A DNA stretch of 64,000 bases, taken from Mycolicibacterium xanthum (GTDB taxonomy: Bacteria; Actinomycetota; Actinomycetes; Mycobacteriales; Mycobacteriaceae). The first letter of the stretch is position 1; every line of letters starts with the position of its first letter. The notes beneath the pieces were generated by a model that saw nothing but the letters and a program-made list of their open reading frames with translations, ran no database searches and was not told where the DNA came from. The stretch spans positions 62,001 to 126,000 of the forward strand of contig NZ_JAIFZS010000038.1 of NCBI RefSeq assembly GCF_019710635.1, written 5' to 3'. Below, piece by piece: positions 1 through 7,795 of the stretch. The position numbers and the translations under genes are program-made.

Positions 1-699
1 GGCGGGCAACGAGGTCCGGTTCAGACCCACGGGGCCGAACAGCCGCGCCTGCAACTGTTCGGCCAGCGGGCGGCCGCCGACCTGCTCGGCGATCAGACCG
101 AGCAGGACGTAGTTGGTGTTGTTGTACTCGTAGGAGGTGCCGGGCGGGAATTGCGGCGGGTGCGCGAACGCGATGTCGAGCACCTCCTGTGGCGTCCACA
201 CCTTTCCCGGGTCGGCGTCCAGCACGGCGGCGAACGCGGGGTCCTCGGTGTAGCCGTAGAGACCGCTGCGCATCGTCAACAACTCGGCGATGGTGATGTT
301 CTCGCCGTTGGGCACACCTGGCACATAGTCCGACACCGGGTCACTGAATCTCAGCCTGCCGTCCTGGGCGAGCAGCACGATCAGCGCAGCGGTCATCGGC
401 TTGGTGTTCGAAGCGATCCGGAAGTGGGTGCCAGCGGCCGGCGGGCTCGCGGCGCCGAGTTCGGTGGTGCCGACCGCGGCGGTGACCTCACCCTGGGGCG
501 TGCGCACCAGCACCAGGGCACCGGGAACCGCCAGATCCTCGGTGGCCGCCTCGACGACGGACTGGAGCACCAACGGATCGATGGAGTTCAGCACGGGATC
601 GGGCGCGGCGTTGGTTGCCGGGACAATCGCGGTGAGGCCAAGCACCAGCTCAGCGGCCAACAAACGGGAAACCAAGCGCTGGGTACCGCGGCCCTTCAT
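1..699 (-). CDS. Serine hydrolase of the beta-lactamase/D-alanyl-D-alanine carboxypeptidase family, C-terminus beyond window
   Basis: Only the first 233 residues are present; the gene runs off the left edge. An N-terminal signal-like hydrophobic stretch (about residues 8-28) suggests export. The acylation motif S-N-T-K is at residues 97-100 and a Y-N-N motif at about 192-194, the SxxK and YxN pair of class C beta-lactamase-like hydrolases. The third motif would lie in the missing part. Family members include esterases, peptidases and true beta-lactamases, so the substrate cannot be named. Confidence 0.85.
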   Translation of the reverse strand, partial: MKGRGTQRLVSRLLAAELVLGLTAIVPATNAAPDPVLNSIDPLVLQSVVEAATEDLAVPGALVLVRTPQGEVTAAVGTTELGAASPPAAGTHFRIASNTKPMTAALIVLLAQDGRLRFSDPVSDYVPGVPNGENITIAELLTMRSGLYGYTEDPAFAAVLDADPGKVWTPQEVLDIAFAHPPQFPPGTSYEYNNTNYVLLGLIAEQVGGRPLAEQLQARLFGPVGLNRTSLPA

Positions 700-798
700 C
701 GTCGCCACCACCCCCGATCACGTGTTGTATCGAACGGTAGGACCGGTCACGGCAGGCGATATCGATTTGGCCGGAATCGGCGCACATTTCTCGCGGCG

Positions 799-1101
799 TC
801 ACGGCCGCGAACTCGCGGGCGGCTCGGGCGATGGGCGGCGGGCCTGCTCACGTAGGCGCCGTGCCTTGGCCTCGGCTCTGTTCGCCAGCAGGTAACGGCC
901 GTTGACGACGAGTTCGACCAGCGCCATCGCGATCACGCCGATCGCCGCCCCCACGCCGGCCCCCACCAGCACCAGCTGCAATGTCGAACCGGACCCGCCC
1001 GCGCAACCGTGGACGCCGCAGCGCAGCGGCCCCAGACCCGCGGCGGCGATCGCGGCGGGGACGGCCGCGGCGTAGACGTATCTGACCATCCGGTGTGCCA
1101 T
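799..1101 (-). CDS. Small hypothetical membrane protein
   Basis: I do not recognise a family. The 100-residue protein has two hydrophobic segments (about residues 8-27 and 42-66), then an Arg/Ala/Pro-rich cytoplasmic-type tail. The chosen ATG follows a purine-rich GGGGGTAGGG stretch. An upstream ATG at 1134 would add 11 residues and is possible. Two Cys residues lie in the loop between the membrane segments. Confidence 0.55.
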   Translation of the reverse strand: MAHRMVRYVYAAAVPAAIAAAGLGPLRCGVHGCAGGSGSTLQLVLVGAGVGAAIGVIAMALVELVVNGRYLLANRAEAKARRLREQARRPSPEPPASSRP

Positions 1102-1170
1102 CCCTACCCCCGATAGGACCGCCGAGACCCGCATTCTATCTGCGGAATCGCGTCAAACCGCGACTACCGC

Positions 1171-1917
1171 TCACACCGTGCCCCGGGCGGCCCACGCGGT
1201 GGCGGTGACGGTGAACGGTCCGTTGCCCAGGCGTTTCCGGGCCACCGCTTCGAGTCGGGCGCGGGCGTCATCACCGAGTCGCCGGACATAGTCACCGGCC
1301 GGACCGACACCGTAGGTGTAGGGCTCCCACCACTCCTCGAGGGTCGGGTGCACGACATCGACGGCAAGCGGGGTCTCTTCCACGGAGTGCAGGCCGGCCT
1401 CGTCGAACAGCCGGGACAGGTGCCCCCGGTGCGCTCCGGAAAGCAACCCTTCGTCCTCGGCATCCGGATCGATCTCGTGGACCGCATCCCAGAACGGCGC
1501 CAGGGCACCGGTCGGCCCGTCCCACACACATGCGGCGACCACACCGTCGCGCCGCGTCACTCGCGCCATCTGGCTCAGGCCGGCCACCGGATCCGCCATG
1601 AAGTGCACCACCAGTTGCGCGAGAGCCGCGTCGAATACCGCTGCGTCGTAGGGCAATTCCTCCGCCGTACCCAGGCGGGTGTCGATATCGGGGAAGCGCT
1701 CGTGGAGCGCCTCGACGAACGGCGGTGACGGATCGATCGCCGCGACCTCGGCTCCGGCCGAACGCAGATGCGCTGTCAGGGCGCCCGGTCCACAGCCGAC
1801 ATCGAGCACGCGATCACCCACGCCGACCCCGGCGAACGCCGCAAACACCGCCGCGAGGGGTCGCGCGTACCGGCCCATGAAGCGGTCGTAATCGTCTGCC
1901 GGGACCACGAAACTCAC
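1171..1917 (-). CDS. Class I SAM-dependent methyltransferase
   Basis: The protein has 248 residues and starts at GTG. The SAM-binding motif I (V-L-D-V-G-C-G-P-G) lies around residues 37-45, followed by an acidic residue at the end of the next strand (A-A-I-D-P-S), as in UbiE/methyltransferase-11 type enzymes. The substrate is unknown. It reads as a single gene with no operon partner. Confidence 0.85.
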   Translation of the reverse strand: MSFVVPADDYDRFMGRYARPLAAVFAAFAGVGVGDRVLDVGCGPGALTAHLRSAGAEVAAIDPSPPFVEALHERFPDIDTRLGTAEELPYDAAVFDAALAQLVVHFMADPVAGLSQMARVTRRDGVVAACVWDGPTGALAPFWDAVHEIDPDAEDEGLLSGAHRGHLSRLFDEAGLHSVEETPLAVDVVHPTLEEWWEPYTYGVGPAGDYVRRLGDDARARLEAVARKRLGNGPFTVTATAWAARGTV

Positions 1918-2089
1918 GGGTCAATGATGGCGCACACCATGGGGTTGCGGTGAGCAGATCGGCAACGCCGAAGCCGCCGAAACGACCACGCCATAACCGA
2001 CTCGACGTGGAAGCGGGGTTCACCGCGTCGCCGCCGGACATGTAGCGGTAGTGTTTCGCCACCCAACGAGTCACAGTACGTTCGCACTC

Positions 2090-2590
2090 ATGCCGCTGCA
2101 TTATGTCGATCCGAACAAGAAACGCGGTGTGATCTACCGGGCCAACGAGTGGTTTTCGCGTACTCGTTTCGGACAGGCTTACGCGCTGGGTCCGGGCTCC
2201 CGGATCGACCCCTGGCTATTCCGTGCAACCAGAGGACGGTACCCGTGGATTCTGGGCGCGAACGCCACTGCCCCACTGAGGACCACCGGCGCGAGATCGG
2301 GCCGTCCGCGTGAGGTGCAGGTCAGCTACTTCCATGACGGTCCAGACCCAATTCTGGTTGCGTCCAACGGCGGTCGCGCCAACCACCCGCATTGGTATTA
2401 CAACCTCAGGGCACAGCCGCAGTGTGAACTCGGCGATGAGAAGTTCCTTGCGGTCGAAGTGACCGATCCCGGCAAGCGGGCCAGATTGTTCGCTCTCGCC
2501 GACAGGGTCTACGCAGGCTATGCCGACTATCGCGACCAGACCGCCGCCATCGGCCGTCAGATCCCCATCGTCAGGCTCAAGGTGCGCTAA
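2090..2590 (+). CDS. Deazaflavin (F420)-dependent nitroreductase family protein
   Basis: The 166-residue protein resembles the mycobacterial Ddn/DUF385 family: a G-A-R-S-G-x-x-R-E-V segment after the N-terminal helix, then D-P-I-L-V-A-S-N-G-G with N-H-P-x-W-Y-Y-N-L. These are the hallmark strands that bind the F420 phosphate and glutamyl tail. Family members reduce quinones or other acceptors with F420H2. The ATG at 2090 is preferred over the one at 2051 because homologues begin close to this point. The family call is firm; the substrate is unknown. Confidence 0.85.
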   Translation: MPLHYVDPNKKRGVIYRANEWFSRTRFGQAYALGPGSRIDPWLFRATRGRYPWILGANATAPLRTTGARSGRPREVQVSYFHDGPDPILVASNGGRANHPHWYYNLRAQPQCELGDEKFLAVEVTDPGKRARLFALADRVYAGYADYRDQTAAIGRQIPIVRLKVR

Positions 2591-2647
2591 CGAGCTGCCG
2601 CCCCACCGCCGGAACCGTTCCGATCGACCCGTGCTCATCGATGTCGA

Positions 2648-2890
2648 TCACCGAAGAATGGTTCCGCCGTCGATGTTGATCACCTGGCCGTTGATCCATG
2701 ACCCTTCGTCCGACATCAGGAGCGCCACCAATGCAGCGACGTCCTCGGGCTCGCCAACCCGCGGACTTCGAATCCGTCGCGATGCCGCGGACCCCAATTC
2801 CGGCCAGTGCGGCGCCACCGAATGGCTTCGTTAGCAGTGAAGCCCGGCGCCACGGCATTGCACCGAATGCCGTCCTTGCCCCGGGCAGGG
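2648..2890 (-). pseudogene. Fragment of a short-chain dehydrogenase (C-terminal part), frame-disrupted
   Basis: Two separate frames on the minus strand read as classical SDR C-terminal sequence. One gives G-I-R-C-N-A-V-A-P-G-F-T near 2840-2880. The other gives [20 protein letters not shown] followed by [13 protein letters not shown] and a stop at 2648. The Rossmann and catalytic parts are missing and at least one frameshift separates the pieces, so this is a remnant. It abuts the disrupted DUF5615 toxin gene directly. Confidence 0.75.
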
Positions 2891-3150
2891 TAAGCAATCC
2901 GGCGTTCGAGATGTTGCCGGTCGCAATGAGCAGAACGGCCCGCGGGCTTCCTACCGCCGTGTGCGCATACCTGGAGTCCACGTCCTTGGTGACGACGACA
3001 GCTCCGTCGGGTGTCGGCGAGGACCGCGATGTCGGAGTCGGAAACCATTAGTCCGCCGGGGAGGTCTTTCACGTGCACAGCCTCGTGCCCGCGATCAACA
3101 GAGAACGCGACCAGCCGCGGTGGAAGCTGTGCATCGACGACAAAACGCAT
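2880..3150 (-). pseudogene. DUF5615 PIN-like toxin gene, frameshifted and 3'-truncated
   Basis: The start M-R-F-V-V-D-A-Q-L-P-P-R-L and H-V-K-D-L-P-G-G match DUF5615 (PIN-like) toxins. Near 3008-3014 the frame breaks. The continuation (V-V-V-T-K-D-V-D-S-R, then V-L-L-I-A-T-G-N-I-S-N-A) is intact in the next frame, so a one-base indel is the likely cause. At about 2880-2892 the toxin sequence runs directly into the SDR fragment, so the C-terminus is also lost. The partner DUF433 antitoxin lies 5 bp upstream. The toxin is probably inactive unless the indel is a sequencing error. Confidence 0.75.
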
Positions 3151-3155
3151 GGCTG

Positions 3156-3389
3156 CTAGGGGAGGTTGCGCCGGCCGCCAGTGGCCGCCGCACCGTACAC
3201 CAATGCAGCCAGGAGGTCTTCGCGCTCGAGGTAGGGGTAGTCCGCCAACACTTCGTCAAAGGTCATACCCGCGGCGAGCAGTTCGAGCACCGACTGCACC
3301 GATACCCGCATTCCCCGAATCGTCGGCTTGCCGTGCAGGATCGCCGGATCGACCGTGATCCGATCCAGACGACTATCTGCGCTCGACAT
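3156..3389 (-). CDS. DUF433 family antitoxin
   Basis: The 77-residue protein contains R-I-T-V-D-P-A-I-L-H-G-K-P-T-I-R-G and a G-M-T-F-D-E-V-L-A-D-Y-P-Y-L segment, diagnostic of DUF433 proteins. These have an HTH-like fold and pair with DUF5615 PIN-like toxins. Its stop codon is 5 bp before the broken toxin start, as expected for a bicistronic toxin-antitoxin operon. The ATG at 3389 gives the usual family N-terminus; the upstream ATG at 3416 is less likely. Confidence 0.8.
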   Translation of the reverse strand: MSSADSRLDRITVDPAILHGKPTIRGMRVSVQSVLELLAAGMTFDEVLADYPYLEREDLLAALVYGAAATGGRRNLP

Positions 3390-3502
3390 GGCAACCATTG
3401 TGCACCCCTCGCCCAACTCATAGCGCCTACAGCACGAACGCTACGCAGAGCGGCCGACATCACCGTCGACCACACATCGAAGCCGAACCCCACCGGACCA
3501 CG

Positions 3503-3766
3503 TCACCGATAGACATCACGGCGGTGGGCGATGTGGATGAAGCGCACGACCACCCGGTCATCGAAAATCTGATAGATCAACCGGAATTCGCCGCGGCGCG
3601 CGGAGTACTTGCCCTCCAATCGGTGGCGCAAAGGCTTGCCGACGCGGTACGGATCCTCGGATAGCGGACCTCGAATGAATTCCCAACAAGCGACGGCGAC
3701 CGCTTCAGGCAGGGATTCGGTCAGTGCCTTCTTCGCGGCTCTGGTCAACTCAATTCGATAGGTCAC
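3503..3766 (-). CDS. relE: RelE-family toxin
   Basis: The 87-residue protein has the compact RelE/ParE toxin features: A-A-K-K-A-L near the N-terminus, K-P-L-R-H-R-L-E-G-K-Y-S-A-R-R-G-E-F-R, and a C-terminal I-H-I-A-H-R-R-D-V-Y-R. RelE toxins cleave mRNA on the ribosome. Its GTG start overlaps the antitoxin stop in a GTGA, so translation is coupled. The RelE motif order matches mycobacterial RelBE systems; which numbered system it corresponds to cannot be told. Confidence 0.88.
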   Translation of the reverse strand: MTYRIELTRAAKKALTESLPEAVAVACWEFIRGPLSEDPYRVGKPLRHRLEGKYSARRGEFRLIYQIFDDRVVVRFIHIAHRRDVYR

Positions 3767-4047
3767 CGGGGCAGCCGCCCGGCGGCGCGCATCTCCTCTG
3801 TCACCTCGTCGAGCGTGTAGACCTCGCCACCTTCGGCGTCGGCTTCGGCTTCGCGAACGTCACGCATCAACTCTTGATCGCTGAGGATCGCGAGGGTTTC
3901 CATTATCGAGTCATAATCGTCGGCGCTGAGGATCACCGCTGCCCGACGACCTTGGCGGGTGACCTCAATGCGCTGGTGGGTGCGCACCGCATCGTCCACG
4001 AGCTTGGAAAGATTGGCCCGCACCTCGGCCAGCGGAAGCGTCGACAT
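3763..4047 (-). CDS. relB: RelB/Phd-YefM-type antitoxin
   Basis: The 94-residue protein begins M-S-T-L-P-L-A-E-V-R-A-N-L-S-K-L and contains R-Q-G-R-R-A-A-V-I-L-S-A-D-D-Y-D-S-I, the DNA-binding half of Phd/YefM antitoxins. The acidic C-terminal part would wrap the toxin. The start at 4047 matches homologues; an upstream ATG at 4089 adds an unlikely Cys/His-rich extension. It lies 59 bp from the stranded ychF end at 4106, so before the element inserted it followed ychF on the same strand. Confidence 0.88.
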   Translation of the reverse strand: MSTLPLAEVRANLSKLVDDAVRTHQRIEVTRQGRRAAVILSADDYDSIMETLAILSDQELMRDVREAEADAEGGEVYTLDEVTEEMRAAGRLPR

Positions 4048-4105
4048 GTACAGAATTCTAGCGTGAATGCACGGGTGCGCCACGAGCACTTCGCCGCTTC
4101 ACCAA

Positions 4106-4131
4106 CTACACGTTGAAGCGGAACTCCACCA
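4106..4131. other. attL: left attachment site with the displaced 3' end of ychF
   Basis: The 13-bp core CGGAACTCCACCA lies at 4119-4131 and recurs at 15167-15179. On the minus strand, 4126 down to 4106 reads E-F-R-F-N-V-stop, which is the usual C-terminus of mycobacterial YchF. The resident ychF at 15136 lacks this ending. This proves that the DNA between the two cores was inserted into the last codons of ychF. The core is 28 bp upstream of the integrase start, so attP lay just 5' of the integrase gene. Confidence 0.92.
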
Positions 4132-4159
4132 AGATACACCGTCATGCAACAATAGGGCT

Positions 4160-5521
4160 ATGGGTAAGGAACTCCGGACCGCGATCTACACCCGTGTCAG
4201 CGCCGACCACACCGGCGAACAACTCACCGTCACCCGCAACGAAGAGGACTGCTACCGCCTCGCCGAACAGCGTGGCTGGCCGGTAGTTGCGACGTTCACC
4301 GACAACTCCATCACCGCGACCGGTAAGAAGCACCGCCCCGCCTTCACCGCGCTACTCGAAGCCATCGACGGCGGCGAGATCGACGCGGTGGTGTCCTGGT
4401 CGCTGGATCGGTTGGCCCGCAACGCCCGTGATCGCCTCGCACTGGTTGAAGCCTGCCAGCAGCGCGGCACGATCATCTCGCTGGTGAAGGGCTCCGACAT
4501 GGACCCCACCACCGCATCCGGGCGGATGGTCATCGGTGTGCTCGGCGAAGTCGCGCAGATGGAGATCGGGTTGAAGTCCGAACGCCAGACCGCCGCCGCC
4601 CGACAACGCTCCAAACTGGGCCGCCCACCGCTGGGTGTGCGGTTGACCGGCTATACCGCCAAAGGTGAGACGGTGCCCGACGAGGCCGAACTGGTGCGCC
4701 GCATCTTCAAGATGTTCTACAGCGGGGAGTCGCTGCGATCCATCGCACGACTGCTCACCGAGGAAGGCCAGGCCACCCGTCGCGGCACACCGTGGAACCC
4801 GTCGACAATCCGCACCATCCTGACCAACCCGCGCTACGCCGGCCGAGCCGTCTACCAAGGCCAAACCACCGGAGAAACCGGCAATTGGGAGCCGCTGGTG
4901 ACCGCGGAGATGTTCGACGTGATCCAGGCGCGACTCAACGATCCCCGCCGCACTTCCAACCGGGAAGGCACCGACCGGAAACACCTCGGCTCGGGTTTGT
5001 TCCTGTGCGCGGTATGCAAGCAGCCGTGTTCCAGTTGGAGCGGCGGTCGATACCGCTGCAAGGCCGGTCACGTCAACCGTTCCCGCGCCCAGGTCGACGG
5101 GTTCGTGACGCTTGTTGTCGCCGAACGTATCCGGACCGCCGGGAAGAAGATCGCCGCCCGCATGAAAGCTGACAAGAGCCCGTCGGCTCCGCTCGTCACC
5201 GAACTGGACAAACTGCGGGACCGCAAGAAGCGGATCGAATCGGACTACGACGCCGACCTGATCGACGGCCGCCGTTACGCCGCGGCGATGGAGCGGGTGG
5301 GGATCGAGATCGGGCAGGTGCAGCAGAAGATGGCCGCCGACACCGACAACGCCGCCCTGGCCGATGTGCTGGCCGCCAACGATCCACCACAGGCGTTCCT
5401 CGATGCGTCCCTGATGGGTCAGCGCGCGATCATCGGCGCGCTGGTGACCGTCGAACTGCATAAAGCGGCCCGCGGCTCCAGAACTTTCGACCCGACCAGC
5501 GTGGAGATCACCCCAAAATGA
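4160..5521 (+). CDS. Large serine recombinase (phage-type integrase)
   Basis: The 453-residue protein begins with the resolvase domain: A-I-Y-T-R-V-S with the predicted nucleophile Ser14, then V-S-W-S-L-D-R-L-A-R-N-A and K-S-E-R-Q near residues 76-145. A recombinase domain (L-N-P-R-Y-A-G style, here L-T-N-P-R-Y-A-G-R-A) and a zinc ribbon (C-A-V-C-K-Q-P-C ... Y-R-C) follow, then a coiled-coil region. That is the architecture of large serine integrases. It faces into the element from attL. The ATG at 4160 gives the canonical N-terminus. Its stop overlaps the next start (ATGA). Confidence 0.95.
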   Translation: MGKELRTAIYTRVSADHTGEQLTVTRNEEDCYRLAEQRGWPVVATFTDNSITATGKKHRPAFTALLEAIDGGEIDAVVSWSLDRLARNARDRLALVEACQQRGTIISLVKGSDMDPTTASGRMVIGVLGEVAQMEIGLKSERQTAAARQRSKLGRPPLGVRLTGYTAKGETVPDEAELVRRIFKMFYSGESLRSIARLLTEEGQATRRGTPWNPSTIRTILTNPRYAGRAVYQGQTTGETGNWEPLVTAEMFDVIQARLNDPRRTSNREGTDRKHLGSGLFLCAVCKQPCSSWSGGRYRCKAGHVNRSRAQVDGFVTLVVAERIRTAGKKIAARMKADKSPSAPLVTELDKLRDRKKRIESDYDADLIDGRRYAAAMERVGIEIGQVQQKMAADTDNAALADVLAANDPPQAFLDASLMGQRAIIGALVTVELHKAARGSRTFDPTSVEITPK

Positions 5522-5853
5522 GCGACCCGACCACGATGCGGATCTTCTGCGACGACCCCAAACACGCCCGCGGGAAGATCGCCGAGATCGACACCCTGAC
5601 ACGGATCGAGGACGGCGAGTGGATCACCAACGAACAACTCATCGCGAAGGGGCGCCCCCGGCAGCACGGTTGGCGGGCCGCCAATCAGCCATGGGGCGGT
5701 TTCCGACATGCGTATGAGTGCAGGCTGTGCGGAACACGGCTGTCGTGCAGTCCGAAACGGTTGAACGGGATGCTCGACGGGTTCGCTCAACACGGCTACC
5801 AGCAAGTCACGCTACGAGCACTTGTGCTGCTAGCATCGACACCACGGTGTTGA
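5518..5853 (+). CDS. Hypothetical element protein with Cys pairs
   Basis: The 111-residue product is unrecognised. It starts at the ATGA overlap with the integrase, so it is translationally coupled. It contains C-D-D-P-K-H-A-R-G-K near the start and C-R-L-C-G-T-R-L-S-C around residues 73-82, which could bind zinc. Similar short proteins often follow actinophage integrases; a role in integration or excision is only a guess. Confidence 0.65.
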   Translation: MSDPTTMRIFCDDPKHARGKIAEIDTLTRIEDGEWITNEQLIAKGRPRQHGWRAANQPWGGFRHAYECRLCGTRLSCSPKRLNGMLDGFAQHGYQQVTLRALVLLASTPRC

Positions 5854-5859
5854 CACCGT
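5844..5859. promoter_or_regulatory. 16-bp inverted repeat, possible operator
   Basis: ACGGTGT-TG-ACACCGT has 7-bp perfect arms. It overlaps the 3' end of the preceding gene and lies about 95 bp upstream of the next start at 5953. It includes TTGACA, which could serve as a -35 box for the downstream operon. A repressor or excisionase site is plausible but unproven. Confidence 0.35.
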
Positions 5860-5952
5860 AGCGACCGGCGGCGCATTACCAGCCGGAATCGCCTCCCTGC
5901 CAATTGCGGCTCCGACGGGAGGGTCATACGACCCTGCCCAGGAGCACCGCCA

Positions 5953-6186
5953 ATGGCTCTCACACAAGCCAAAGCCCACTATCGCGGCAAGATCGGCGCG
6001 ATCACCCGCGCCATCCGCGCCGGCGAACGCCAACCAGACGACCCCGAACTCACCGAAGCGCGGCAGAAACTCGCCGCCGAAGGGCTCAACGAATACGCCC
6101 GCGGCCTCGTCGCGAAATGGCCCCCGCTGAGCGATGAGCAGATCGCGACCGTCGCCGACATCCTCCGCAACGGCGGTGCAGCATAG
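5953..6186 (+). CDS. Small phage-type hypothetical protein
   Basis: The 77-residue, mostly helical protein (M-A-L-T-Q-A-K-A-H-Y-R-G-K-I-G-A-I) ends I-A-T-V-A-D-I-L-R-N-G-G. Proteins of this size and tone occur in mycobacterial prophage-like elements, but I cannot name a family. It follows a 99-bp gap after the previous gene and is the first gene of a run with overlapping starts and stops. Confidence 0.6.
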   Translation: MALTQAKAHYRGKIGAITRAIRAGERQPDDPELTEARQKLAAEGLNEYARGLVAKWPPLSDEQIATVADILRNGGAA

Positions 6187-6585
6187 ATGCCTGAGAAAGA
6201 TGAAGCCCAGGCGCTCGGCCTGGGCGACACCATCACTGAATTCACCACCACCGCCGAGCACCACCAAGGCGGCTACACGCATGATACCGCCCGGCGCCGT
6301 CAGTGCGCGGACTACGCGACCGGGTTGCGTCGTCGGCGCGCCGCATCCAGGCGCCTGGAAGCTCTCGAGCACGTCCGGATGTCCGATCCGTGGCGGCCGT
6401 GGCGACCCGAGACGCTGTCGGATAAGCAGCTCGATGGTGCTGCGGCTGCGGCGAAGTGCCTAGCCGAGGCCGGATTGGCACCGTTGTTCGACGCCGAGAC
6501 GCTGCGCGGACTGTGGCGGCGCGGCGGCGACCACCGTGTGCTCGCCGAAGAACTGCACCGGCTGGCGGACGGGGTGGTCGCATGA
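6187..6585 (+). CDS. Hypothetical element protein
   Basis: The 132-residue protein starts at the base after the preceding stop codon. It is Arg-rich in the middle (A-T-G-L-R-R-R-R-A-A-S-R-R-L) and helical at the end. No motif is recognised. The tight packing supports a real gene in the replication/regulation operon. Confidence 0.6.
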   Translation: MPEKDEAQALGLGDTITEFTTTAEHHQGGYTHDTARRRQCADYATGLRRRRAASRRLEALEHVRMSDPWRPWRPETLSDKQLDGAAAAAKCLAEAGLAPLFDAETLRGLWRRGGDHRVLAEELHRLADGVVA

Positions 6586-7340
6586 GTGAGGTAGCCCTGT
6601 CCACCGCTGACGCGGTGTTGTCCACTGCTGACGCGGAACGCCTGGATCGTCGGATCAGGTTGTTGACCAACAGCATCGGCGAGAGCCTGTCGAAGCTGTA
6701 CGCCTTGGTCGAGGAAGCGAAGGCCGGCCAGATACATGTGGCGCTCGGGTATGCGTCGTGGACGGCCTATGTCGCGGACGCTTGCAAGATCCATGTGCGG
6801 ATCGACCGGGATCAGCGCCGCGAGATCGTCGGCTGGCTGTCCGGTGAGGGCATGTCGCAGCGCGCCGTCGCTGATGTCGTCGGATCGAGCGTTGCCACCG
6901 TGAACGCTGATCTAGGTGTTCAGAACCGAACACCTGAACCTGATGCGGGTAACCCGGTGTCCGAGCTTGTCGATGCTGTCGTTGATGAGGCACGCCAGCA
7001 AGGGGATACCAGCGACGAGAACATCGCCAGGATCGTCGCCGACGCATTCGACGGGGATCAGAAGACGACCGGGGTCGACGGGAAGCAGTACCCGCAGAAA
7101 CCACGCAACCCGAAACCGGACCCGTCCCCTGCGACATTCGCTCGTCTGATGTGCAGACTAGCGAAGCTCAACCGCATCGCTAGCGAGTGCTCGGACATCG
7201 CCGAGGCTCTGAACTTCAACGCTGACGTGAATTGGTGCGGACTGGTCTACACCCCTACTGAACAGCACGACAGCGCCGCTGCTTTGGCTGACGGACTGGT
7301 GGCGGCAGCCGACCGCATTGCCAAGGCGGTGAGCAAGTGA
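6582..7340 (+). CDS. HTH-containing phage/plasmid-type DNA-binding protein
   Basis: The 252-residue protein starts in an ATGA overlap. It opens with a duplicated A-L-S-T-A-D-A-V-L-S-T-A-D-A segment, then a helical region, then a helix-turn-helix (M-S-Q-R-A-V-A-D-V-V-G-S-S-V-A-T-V-N-A-D) near residues 90-110. Next comes G-V-D-G-K-Q-Y-P, a short motif that follows the HTH in ParB-like proteins of phages and integrative elements. A role in replication or partition is likely, but the exact function is unknown. Confidence 0.7.
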   Translation: MSEVALSTADAVLSTADAERLDRRIRLLTNSIGESLSKLYALVEEAKAGQIHVALGYASWTAYVADACKIHVRIDRDQRREIVGWLSGEGMSQRAVADVVGSSVATVNADLGVQNRTPEPDAGNPVSELVDAVVDEARQQGDTSDENIARIVADAFDGDQKTTGVDGKQYPQKPRNPKPDPSPATFARLMCRLAKLNRIASECSDIAEALNFNADVNWCGLVYTPTEQHDSAAALADGLVAAADRIAKAVSK

Positions 7341-7795
7341 GGCTTGAGTGGCAACTCCACCGCCGTCAGGTGACCCGCACGGTCCAGGTCTTCTACTGCA
7401 CCAAGTGCGGCCAGGAATGCGTCTTCACATGGCGCCGAGCATGGTGCGATACCGAGGGGAACCTGACGTGTGGGTTCTGTTCACGCTATGAGTTCCGGCT
7501 GTGCCGGCGCTGCTGTCAGCCACGCCGAGCCGGACACGACAAGTCCAGCGACTTCTACAGTCGCCGCACGTCGTACCCAACCGCGGGAACCATCTGTAAC
7601 GGCTGCCGGTCAGAAGAACATCCGAGTTCACCCGTTCCGCGCGAGTGTGGTTGGTGTGAAGGGGCTTTCGCGCCGCGGCGCTCCGACGCGCGGTACTGCT
7701 CGGCCAAATGCCGGGTGGCGGCGCACCGTGCAACGCGGAAATTGTTAGTTTCTAAACAGGTAGCCGTTACGGGTGCCGGGGCGGTGATCGCGTGA
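7337..7795 (+). CDS. Cys-rich zinc-binding hypothetical protein
   Basis: The 152-residue protein starts at GTG in a GTGA overlap. It carries several Cys pairs: C-T-K-C-G-Q-E-C, C-G-F-C, C-R-R-C-C, C-N-G-C, then C-G-W-C-E-G-A-F and Y-C-S-A-K-C-R near the end. The last pair looks like the small zinc finger of phage and plasmid regulators (Y-C-S-x-x-C-R-x-A-A-H-R). It is probably a nucleic-acid-binding protein of the element. Confidence 0.65.
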   Translation: MRLEWQLHRRQVTRTVQVFYCTKCGQECVFTWRRAWCDTEGNLTCGFCSRYEFRLCRRCCQPRRAGHDKSSDFYSRRTSYPTAGTICNGCRSEEHPSSPVPRECGWCEGAFAPRRSDARYCSAKCRVAAHRATRKLLVSKQVAVTGAGAVIA

